From: Streptomyces sp. KL109B
GTDB taxonomy: Bacteria; Actinomycetota; Actinomycetes; Streptomycetales; Streptomycetaceae
DNA: 64,000 bases
NCBI RefSeq assembly: GCF_030766935.1
Contig: NZ_JASERL010000003.1
Span: 186,001-250,000, forward strand
Reading direction: 5' to 3'
Shown here: piece after piece, positions 1 through 5,407 of the stretch
Layout: the number at the start of each line of letters is the position of its first letter
Numbering within the stretch: position 1 is the first letter of the stretch
Notes under the pieces: generated by a model
Seen by the model: the letters and a program-made list of their open reading frames with translations, nothing else
Databases searched by the model: none
Told to the model about the DNA's origin: nothing
Program-made: the position numbers and the translations under genes

Positions 1-253
1 GCGCCCCGGGGTCGGCCCCCGAACGGCGCTCCGCGACCGGCGCGAGGCAGTACACCGCGCCGAGCACCGCCGCGACGCCGATCCGCCACGGATGCCCCGA
101 CACCCCCGCCGCCGCGGTCCGCACCAGGCCGACGGCCAGCAGCACCAGGAACGTCGCGTGCAGCGGTGACGTCAGCAGCCGAGAAAGGCCCCGCCCCGCG
201 CCCGGTGTCGGCGCGGGCGGCTGCCCGGCGGAGGTGAGCGATACGTCGCCCAT
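1..253 (-). CDS. Partial membrane protein, possibly sensor histidine kinase N-terminus
   Basis: Reading leftward from an ATG at 253, an open frame runs off the window edge and gives about 84 residues. A Pro/Gly-rich cytoplasmic start is followed by a hydrophobic segment (TFLVLLAVGLVRTAAAG), a short loop with HPWRIG, and a second hydrophobic segment (AAVLGAVYCLAP). Two closely spaced helices after a short N-terminus resemble the membrane module of Streptomyces NarL-type sensor kinases, but no catalytic motif is inside the window, so the kinase assignment is inference only. It is divergent from the small HTH gene at 442. Confidence 0.45.
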   Translation of the reverse strand, partial: MGDVSLTSAGQPPAPTPGAGRGLSRLLTSPLHATFLVLLAVGLVRTAAAGVSGHPWRIGVAAVLGAVYCLAPVAERRSGADPGA

Positions 254-441
254 GGGTGCCCCTATCAATTGCCGGGCCGCCCGTCCAGGGCCGGATGGGC
301 ACCGCCCCGAAGCCGGGTGGCCGCGAGCACACGGCCCAGTGGCCGGTGATCGGACGTACCGGATCTTCAAAGATCAGTGATGACATGCCGGACGCCCTGG
401 TGGGGCGCCTGACGCCCACGCGGCACCGAAGGAGGACTCCC

Positions 442-687
442 ATGGCGGAACAGGGCGGCACCCGGCTGCAGTCGGTGGAACGCGCCCTGCGCGTCCTGAC
501 CGAGGTGGCCGGGCACCCGCGGGGCCTGACCGCCAAGCGGATCGCGCGGGTGCTCGACGTACCGCTGGCGACGGCGTACCACGTGCTGCGCACGCTCACG
601 CACGAACGCTGGCTCGAACACGTCGACGGGCACTATCGGATCGGCCCCGGGGCGGCCGCCTTCTGCCAGGACGTTTGCAGAGACTGA
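442..687 (+). CDS. Stand-alone IclR-type winged-helix protein (81 aa)
   Basis: A small DNA-binding protein. From about residue 7 it matches the N-terminal winged helix of IclR regulators: LQSVERALRVLTEVAG, then LTAKRIARVLDVPLATAYHVLRTL as the helix-turn-helix, then a wing ending in GHYRIGPGAAAF. The roughly 170-residue effector-binding domain of IclR proteins (usual length about 250) is missing; the frame closes at TGA after FCQDVCRD. The ATG at 442 is preceded by GGAGG at 431, so this start is preferred over one further upstream in the same frame. It could be a truncated remnant or a genuine HTH-only regulator. Confidence 0.7.
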   Translation: MAEQGGTRLQSVERALRVLTEVAGHPRGLTAKRIARVLDVPLATAYHVLRTLTHERWLEHVDGHYRIGPGAAAFCQDVCRD

Positions 688-780
688 AATCTCGCCGGGA
701 TCTTCCGCGTACGACCCTGTTGTTGGGGCCACCGGGCGCGGTGAGAATCGCGGCGTTGCCCAGGAGGGGTGGGGCGCGCA

Positions 781-1227
781 ATGCGCACGGATGACGGTGG
801 GCCGGACGAACTGGTAGGTGTCGTCCAGGCGTTGGCGCGCTGGGGCGAGGACCTGTTCCACCCGACGGAGGTGGAGCTGCGGTTCCGGCTCACGGATCCG
901 CTGGCCGTCACGGTGACGGCGTGGGGTGGCCCGGAGGCGGGCGTTCCGGGGTCCGTGCTGTGGCCGCTGTCCCGGGAGCTGCTGCTCACCGGGCTCGAAC
1001 GGGCGGCGGGTGACGGCGACGTACGCATCGAGCCGCACAGCCCTCCCGGGGCCGAGCGGCTCGTCGTCGTGGATCTGCGCAGCGCGCCCGGCGAGCCTCA
1101 ACTCGTCCTGTCACAGGACTCGTTGAGGCTTTTCCTCGACCGTACGGAGCGGATGCTGCCGGAACGCGAGGGCCGGCTCGAAGGGCTCATCGACCGCGCC
1201 CTGCGAAACCTGAGACCGGATGCCTAG
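781..1227 (+). CDS. SsgA family sporulation/cell division regulator (SALP)
   Basis: A 148-residue member of the SsgA-like protein family, which in streptomycetes controls septum placement and spore-wall events. The family pattern is clear: a VELRFRLTDPLAVTVTAW strand pair, the segment SRELLLTGLERAAGDGDVRIEP (family consensus: RELL-DG--RP-GDGDVRI-P), and the C-terminal LRLFLDRTERMLPEREG. Length is normal to slightly long for SALPs (about 130-145). The ATG at 781 is chosen because AGGAGGGG lies at 762-769; a GTG at 769 overlaps that site. Its TAG stop overlaps the chaplin stop on the other strand, so the two genes converge. Confidence 0.88.
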   Translation: MRTDDGGPDELVGVVQALARWGEDLFHPTEVELRFRLTDPLAVTVTAWGGPEAGVPGSVLWPLSRELLLTGLERAAGDGDVRIEPHSPPGAERLVVVDLRSAPGEPQLVLSQDSLRLFLDRTERMLPEREGRLEGLIDRALRNLRPDA

Positions 1228-1472
1228 CCGTTGACGCAGGTGTTGCCGGACGACGGGTTGAGCAGGCCGATCAGGTCGATCGAGTTGCCGCAGGCGTTGA
1301 TCGGGATGCCGATCGGAACCTGGATGACGTTCCCGGACAGCACGCCGGGGCTGTTCTGGGCCGCGCCCGTGGCACTGGCGCCGGCGCCGTCCGCCGCGGA
1401 GGCCATGGAAGCGGACCCGATAACGGCGGTTGCGGCCAGTGCGGCCGCGGCCGCGAATGCGCGAAGACGCAT
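1224..1472 (-). CDS. Short chaplin (82 aa precursor)
   Basis: Secreted hydrophobic surface protein. A Sec signal peptide (MRLRAFAAAAALAATAVIGS, cleavage after about ASAAD) is followed by one chaplin domain with the hallmark motifs SPGVLSGNVIQVP, NACGNSIDLIGLLNP and SGNTCVNG, including the conserved Cys pair. Short chaplins self-assemble into amyloid-like fibres that lower surface tension and coat aerial hyphae. There is no LAXTG anchor, so it is not a long chaplin. The start is ATG at 1472 with GGAGC upstream. It converges on the SsgA-like gene with a 4-bp overlap through a shared CTAG. Confidence 0.95.
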   Translation of the reverse strand: MRLRAFAAAAALAATAVIGSASMASAADGAGASATGAAQNSPGVLSGNVIQVPIGIPINACGNSIDLIGLLNPSSGNTCVNG

Positions 1473-1582
1473 CGTTGCTCCCTGTTGCATGGAGGGGATA
1501 GGACCCGCCCATGAGACCGTCTTCCGCCCAGGACAAGGGGAATTGGGCCAACGGGGGGCGTGTCCGGCCGTCCTCCCGGCGG

Positions 1583-2086
1583 CTACGCGCGCACGCGGCG
1601 GATGGGCAGCAGGCAGTGCGCGGCAGCCGTCAGGGTCTCCTCGGCGCCCACGAATTCCTTCAACTCCCCCTCGGTGACCGGCGATCCGGGGGTGGCGGTG
1701 GGCCAGACGCGTGTGGTGAAGACGAAGTAGGCGCTCTTGCGGGCCTCCGCCGCCTCGAGCCACTCGGGCGGCACCGGGCACTGGGCGTTCAGGAGCGGCA
1801 TGGTGACGACGGCCTGACCCGCCTCGACCAGCAGGGACACGGGGAAGCTGGGGTGGCTCGAAGCGTCGTGGACGGTGTCGCCCACCGTGAGGCCGTTCGT
1901 CTCCAGGAGGCCTCGTACGGCAGCTTCCGCGGCCTCGGGTCCTGCCGGGGAATCGCCCATGGAGTACGCGAGGAGAAAGGGAATGTCGCCCTCGCCGTCG
2001 GCGTGTTCTCCACTCCAGGCGATGACCGCCAGAGTTCCCAGATCGGCTGCCTTGAACGCGGGGCCACTGCTCAATGTTGAAGTCAC
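1583..2086 (-). CDS. DUF5949 family protein
   Basis: A 167-residue protein of the streptomycete family DUF5949, recognised from memory of the family. The typical blocks are AADLGTLAVIAWSGEH, PFLLAYSMGDSPAGPE, SLLVEAGQAVVTMPLLNAQC and GAEETLTAAAHCLLPIRR. It has no signal peptide or membrane segment, so it is probably cytoplasmic. Function is unknown. The start is GTG at 2086; no strong ribosome binding site is visible. It lies between two small secreted-protein genes on the same strand, but the spacing suggests separate transcription. Confidence 0.85.
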   Translation of the reverse strand: MTSTLSSGPAFKAADLGTLAVIAWSGEHADGEGDIPFLLAYSMGDSPAGPEAAEAAVRGLLETNGLTVGDTVHDASSHPSFPVSLLVEAGQAVVTMPLLNAQCPVPPEWLEAAEARKSAYFVFTTRVWPTATPGSPVTEGELKEFVGAEETLTAAAHCLLPIRRVRA

Positions 2087-2167
2087 CGAGAAAGCCTAGC
2101 CAGATACGGTTCGCGCACCGGCCGCCGTTCACTCGTATGACGCAACGTATTCCGCGGACGAAATACC

Positions 2168-2207
2168 GAAGGCCGACCCGGGAAATCGAATTCCCGAACC
2201 GGCCTTC
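2168..2207 (-). terminator. Hairpin downstream of small secreted protein gene
   Basis: An interrupted inverted repeat: GAAGGCCG, then CGGGAA, loop ATCGAA, TTCCCG, then CCGGCCTTC. It lies 45 bp past the stop of the gene at 2252-2536. Streptomyces terminators often lack a U-tract, which fits. Confidence 0.6.
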
Positions 2208-2251
2208 GAATGAGCGGTACGTACGCGTGGACCGCGCGGCGCCAGTGGCGG

Positions 2252-2536
2252 CTACTGGCCGACGGGGAGCCCGCCGAGCATGCTCCCGGGAGCGTCCGAG
2301 CCGCCGTTGTTCAGGCCGTTCACGGCGCCCGTGACGGTGCTGACGGCGCCGTCGTCGTTCTTCGGGTCGAGCATGTTGCTGTCCACCGGGCTGACGTCGA
2401 GCGTGGACTGGCTGGTGACCGTGTCCACCGCGCCGTTCAGGCTCATCGGAGTGAGGTCGGAGGCAAACGCGGGAGCGGCGGCGCCGGCGATCGCGATGGA
2501 TCCGGCGACAACGGCGGCGGCCTTCAGGGACTTCAT
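2252..2536 (-). CDS. Small secreted protein, function unknown (94 aa)
   Basis: The precursor has a clear Sec signal peptide (MKSLKAAAVVAGSIAIAGAAAPAFA). The mature part is about 69 residues, has no Cys, and is rich in Ser/Thr/Asp/Asn/Gly: LTPMSLNGAVDTVTSQSTLDV, then DGAVSTVTGAVNGLNNGG. The two AV(D/S)TVT half-repeats suggest a short internal duplication. It is not a chaplin or rodlin, since it lacks the Cys pairs and motifs, yet it sits between a chaplin and DUF5949 in the surface-protein cluster. A role with the hydrophobic sheath is possible but only inferred from location. Confidence 0.8.
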   Translation of the reverse strand: MKSLKAAAVVAGSIAIAGAAAPAFASDLTPMSLNGAVDTVTSQSTLDVSPVDSNMLDPKNDDGAVSTVTGAVNGLNNGGSDAPGSMLGGLPVGQ

Positions 2537-2600
2537 GTTTTCTGCCTTCCCTCGATGACTTGCGTCATCGGTTCGGAATCTCGCTTCTCTTTACAACGGA

Positions 2601-2635
2601 GCAGCCGTCCCTCATCGAGATCGAGAGACGGCTGC
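2601..2635 (-). terminator. Terminator hairpin after chaplin 2
   Basis: Inverted repeat GCAGCCGTC at 2601-2609 with GACGGCTGC at 2627-2635, 22 bp past the chaplin stop at 2657. The 17-nt loop can itself pair partially. Confidence 0.65.
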
Positions 2636-2656
2636 GAAAGAGTCGGGCCAAGCCCG

Positions 2657-2896
2657 TCAGTCGTTGACGCAGGTGTTGCCGAACGCCGGGTTCAGCACGC
2701 CGATGACGTCGACGGTGTTGCCGCAGAAGTTGACCGGCACGTGCACCGGAACCTGGATGGTGTTGCCCGAGACCACACCGGGGGACTCGACAGCGGTGCC
2801 GTGCGCGCCGGAGTCGGCGGCGGCGACACCGGCCGTACCGGCCATGGCGGCGGCGGCCGCAGCGGAAAAGACGACAGCCTTCGCGGTACGCGACAT
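2657..2896 (-). CDS. Short chaplin (79 aa precursor)
   Basis: Second chaplin of the cluster. The signal peptide is MSRTAKAVVFSAAAAAAMAG with cleavage near VAAADSG. The single chaplin domain has SPGVVSGNTIQVPVHVPVNF, CGNTVDVIGVLNPAFGNTC and the terminal VND. Two Cys flank the hydrophobic core as in other short chaplins. It is exported and expected to polymerise at the air-water interface with the rodlins encoded next to it. The start is ATG at 2896 with GGAGC just upstream. Confidence 0.95.
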   Translation of the reverse strand: MSRTAKAVVFSAAAAAAMAGTAGVAAADSGAHGTAVESPGVVSGNTIQVPVHVPVNFCGNTVDVIGVLNPAFGNTCVND

Positions 2897-3194
2897 GAAG
2901 CATGCTCCTTGGGGGGTCGTTCTGAACGGCCAGTGCGGGTGCCTGGCGTGTGGTGCAACGGGCAGGCGGGGCAAGGGGTTTCGGTTCCGAACGGGTGACT
3001 GGCCGTCACGGCTCTGGAAGGCCCGCACCCCTTTGGGGTGACGTCACGGGCGTACGGGTGAACCGGTGGTTCCGGGGCGGCGCGCCGGTGGTCCACTGGG
3101 GCCGTCATGAGAATGGCTGCGCCGCCTTCCCTGCCAGCCGTCGGCTCCACGCCGTTGGGAGGCGGCCGCGTATCCGCGGCATCCTCCGCGGTCC
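2897..3194. other. Gene-free interval upstream of chaplin 2
   Basis: About 300 bp with no credible coding frame. It must hold the chaplin promoter near its left end. Several short inverted repeats are present, such as CACCCCTTTGGGGTG at 3027-3041, but none can be given a function by eye. Confidence 0.4.
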
Positions 3195-3231
3195 GGGCCG
3201 GGAAGCGCGATCGCGCGGATCTTCCCGGCCC
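3195..3231 (-). terminator. Rodlin 1 terminator
   Basis: A perfect 11-bp stem, GGGCCGGGAAG (3195-3205) with CTTCCCGGCCC (3221-3231) and a 15-nt loop, begins 24 bp past the rodlin stop at 3255. Confidence 0.8.
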
Positions 3232-3254
3232 GTGCCGTGCGCGCCTTCGGGCGC

Positions 3255-3665
3255 CTAGTCGTTCCCGACGCCGTTCGCGGACAGGACCGGGATGTCCCCG
3301 AGGACGTGTGCCAGCGGCTCGTCGCCCTTGGCCTGCGTCGAGTTCACGGCGCACTGCTGGTTCTGCGGAGCCGACAGGATCGGGACGTCCTGGGCCGCGA
3401 CCGGGACGCCGCCGACGATCGAACCGGCGTTGCCCTTGACCGGCAGACCGATGCAGAGCTTGTTCAAGGAGCCCTGCACGGCTCCGAGCTGGGGGCTCTG
3501 GTCGCCGGTCGCCACCGAGTCACCGTACTTCTGCGTCGCGTTGTTGCCGCTGGACGAGGTGGTGCCGCCGTCGTCGCCGATGGCGAGCGCCTGCGGGGCT
3601 GCGGCGGCGGAGACACCGACGACGGACACGGCGACCGCTGCCGCGGCCATGGCCTTCTTGAGCAT
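3255..3665 (-). CDS. Rodlin (RdlA/RdlB family), divergent copy
   Basis: A 136-residue secreted structural protein of the rodlin family, which organises chaplin fibres into paired rodlets on aerial hyphae and spores. The signal peptide is MLKKAMAAAAVAVSVVGVSA with cleavage near PQALAIGDD. The mature protein has the family blocks GDQSPQLGAVQGSLNKLC (Cys71), GVPVAAQDVPILSAPQNQQC (Cys105), STQAKGDEPLAHVL and the C-terminal DIPVLSANG. This copy is the most divergent of the three: it has KYGDSVATGDQ where the others have the YGNSET form, and NKLC instead of NKPC. It is transcribed away from the tandem pair, as rdlA and rdlB are divergent in S. coelicolor. Confidence 0.95.
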   Translation of the reverse strand: MLKKAMAAAAVAVSVVGVSAAAAPQALAIGDDGGTTSSSGNNATQKYGDSVATGDQSPQLGAVQGSLNKLCIGLPVKGNAGSIVGGVPVAAQDVPILSAPQNQQCAVNSTQAKGDEPLAHVLGDIPVLSANGVGND

Positions 3666-3893
3666 GGTTCTGTTCCTTTTCTGACAGGCACCGACAACTG
3701 CACAGGAGGCAACTCCGGAAGGCGGAAATAGTTCCGCACGTGCACCCGATCGGACAGCCGTCGTTCTTCATTTCATCGAACCCTGCCGGGAGTTGAAATC
3801 GAGCGGTCCCCATCCGGGTGAACCTGAGCAACCGATGGCGCGGTACGGAGTTGATACAAGTGCTCCCATACGGAAGAAGAAGGGGAATTCCTC
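3666..3893. promoter_or_regulatory. Divergent rodlin promoter region
   Basis: The 228-bp gap between two divergent rodlin genes must contain both promoters. The plus-strand ribosome binding site is AAGAAGGGG before the ATG at 3894. No -10/-35 pair was identified with confidence. Confidence 0.5.
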
Positions 3894-4304
3894 ATGCTGA
3901 AGAAGGCTATGGCCGCAGCCGCGGCCACCGCGTCGCTCGTCGGTGTCGCGGCGGCCGCCGCCCCGCAGGCCCTGGCTGTCGGCAACGACGGTGGGACCAC
4001 GTCCGAGAGCGGCAACAACGCCTCGCAGACGTACGGCAACTCCGAGACGTACGGCGACATGAGCCCGCAGATGGCGCTGATCCAGGGCTCCCTGAACAAG
4101 CCCTGCGTCGGCCTGCCCGCCAAGGTCAACGCCGGTTCGATCGTCGGCGTCGTGCCGGTCTCGGTCCAGGACATCCCGATCCTGTCGGCCCCGCAGAACC
4201 AGCAGTGCACCGAGAACTCCACCCAGGCCAAGGGCGACGAGCCGCTCTCCCACGTCCTGGACGACATCCCGGTTCTCGCGGGCAACGGTGTCGGCAACGA
4301 CTGA
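3894..4304 (+). CDS. Rodlin (RdlA/RdlB family), first tandem copy
   Basis: A 136-residue precursor. The signal peptide is MLKKAMAAAAATASLVGVAA with the PQALAV cleavage region. Rodlin motifs follow: SQTYGNSETYGDMSPQMALI, QGSLNKPCVGLPAKVNAGS, VSVQDIPILSAPQNQQC, STQAKGDEPLSHVL and DIPVLAGNGVG. It is expected to be exported and assembled at the hyphal surface with chaplins. It is strikingly similar to the following gene at both protein and DNA level, which indicates a recent tandem duplication. The start is fixed by the AAGGGG site and the conserved MLKKAM. Confidence 0.95.
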   Translation: MLKKAMAAAAATASLVGVAAAAAPQALAVGNDGGTTSESGNNASQTYGNSETYGDMSPQMALIQGSLNKPCVGLPAKVNAGSIVGVVPVSVQDIPILSAPQNQQCTENSTQAKGDEPLSHVLDDIPVLAGNGVGND

Positions 4305-4474
4305 GAATCCCTCGGTAACAGGCCGGAAATTCCGGTAACTGTACGAGCCTTTGATCCGCCGCTTCCGGATGCGGAAATGGTCCGAACGGGTTTCGGTCCG
4401 CAACTGCCCGGAATGCAATCAAGTTGACCAGCCGTGGCTCCGTTTCCGGAGCGCGCGTATCGAAAGGAACCCCC

Positions 4475-4882
4475 ATGAAGAAGCTGTTCGCAGCGGCCAC
4501 GATCGCCGCCTCCGTCGCCGGTCTGTCCGCGGTGGCCGCCCCGCAGGCGCTCGCCATCGCCGACGACGGTGGCACCACGTCCACCAGCGGCAACGGTGCC
4601 TCGCAGACGTACGGCAACTCCGAGACGGCCGGCGACATGAGCCCGCAGCTCGGCCTCGTCCAGGGTTCGCTCAACAAGCCCTGCATCGGCCTGCCGGCCA
4701 AGGCCAACGCCGGTTCGCTCGTCGGGCTCGTGCCGGTCTCGGTCCAGGACATCCCGGTCCTGTCGGCCCCGCAGAACCAGCAGTGCACCGAGAACTCGAC
4801 CCAGGCCAAGGGCGACGAGCCGCTCTCCCACGTCCTGAGCGACATCCCGGTCCTCGCCGGCAACGGCACCGGGAACGGCTGA
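4475..4882 (+). CDS. Rodlin (RdlA/RdlB family), second tandem copy
   Basis: A 135-residue precursor with signal peptide MKKLFAAATIAASVAGLSA and the PQALAI cleavage region. The mature part carries SQTYGNSETAGDMSPQLGLV, QGSLNKPCIGLPAKANAGS, VSVQDIPVLSAPQNQQC and STQAKGDEPLSHVLSDIPVL. Both rodlin Cys are kept (Cys70 and Cys104). AAAGGA at 4463-4468 precedes the ATG. The 170-bp gap from the previous rodlin has room for its own promoter; a TTGACC sits at 4424-4429. A strong terminator follows at 4927. Confidence 0.95.
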   Translation: MKKLFAAATIAASVAGLSAVAAPQALAIADDGGTTSTSGNGASQTYGNSETAGDMSPQLGLVQGSLNKPCIGLPAKANAGSLVGLVPVSVQDIPVLSAPQNQQCTENSTQAKGDEPLSHVLSDIPVLAGNGTGNG

Positions 4883-4926
4883 CCGGACCCGGACTCGTAC
4901 GGAGTTCCGTACGGCACGGCATGACG

Positions 4927-4959
4927 AAGGCGGTGGACCGGATTCCGGTCCACCGCCTT
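4927..4959. terminator. Strong bidirectional terminator
   Basis: A perfect 15-bp stem with a 3-nt loop: AAGGCGGTGGACCGG, ATT, CCGGTCCACCGCCTT. It lies between the convergent rodlin 3 (plus) and the small secreted protein gene (minus), and ends in TTTGT on the plus strand. Confidence 0.9.
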
Positions 4960-4978
4960 TGTGGTGTCTGTTCGCGGG

Positions 4979-5266
4979 TTACTGGACCGCCGGGAGGAGG
5001 TTGGTGACCGGGGCGACGAGGTCGGTGGCCTGGTGCAGGTCGTTGAGGTGGTTCAGGCCGGAGAGCTGCTCGGCGGTGCTGGGGAGCTGCGCCTGCTGGT
5101 CTTCCGGGATCGCCATGGTGGAGAGCGAGTCGAGGGTTGCGGTGGGGGAGATGGCGCCGCCGCCGGCGGCGGGGGTGGCGTCGGCGGCCTGGGCGGCCGG
5201 GGTGGCGAGGGCGGCGGCGCCGACGGTGAGGAGGAGGGCGGTGAGGGTGCGTCGAGTTGAGGTCAT
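4979..5266 (-). CDS. Small secreted protein, function unknown (95 aa)
   Basis: Signal peptide MTSTRRTLTALLLTVGAAALATPAAQAAD with an AXA-type cleavage site. The mature part is about 67 residues, Cys-free and Ala/Thr/Leu/Gln-rich: ISPTATLDSLSTMAIPEDQ, then STAEQLSGLNHLNDLHQATD and a hydrophobic C-terminus LVAPVTNLLPAVQ. It has no recognisable domain. It converges on the rodlin array and resembles the gene at 2252 in size and export, so both may be minor surface components; that is inference from position. Confidence 0.75.
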   Translation of the reverse strand: MTSTRRTLTALLLTVGAAALATPAAQAADATPAAGGGAISPTATLDSLSTMAIPEDQQAQLPSTAEQLSGLNHLNDLHQATDLVAPVTNLLPAVQ

Positions 5267-5361
5267 GTTCGGGTAACGGGTGGGGTGTGGGGGCGGATAC
5301 GGGTGGGGTGGGTGGGCCCACTCGTCAGGTCTAAGGGGCGCGGTGGGAGGGGTGCACGTCG

Positions 5362-5407
5362 CGGGGCGCTGCCCCGGACCCCGCTCCTCAATCGCCGGAG
5401 GGGCATG
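5362..5407. repeat. Dispersed two-hairpin GC element, copy 1
   Basis: A copy of the element described in the findings: CGGGGCGCTGCCCCGG, then ACCCCGCTCCTCAATCGCC, then GGAGGGGC. It overlaps the 3' end of the BTAD/AAA gene and supplies that gene's TGA stop and last residues (CPSGD). Confidence 0.85.

Noticed and set aside
367..1101. Minus-strand frame across the SsgA-like gene
   Set aside because: Antisense to two genes supported by family motifs and ribosome binding sites.
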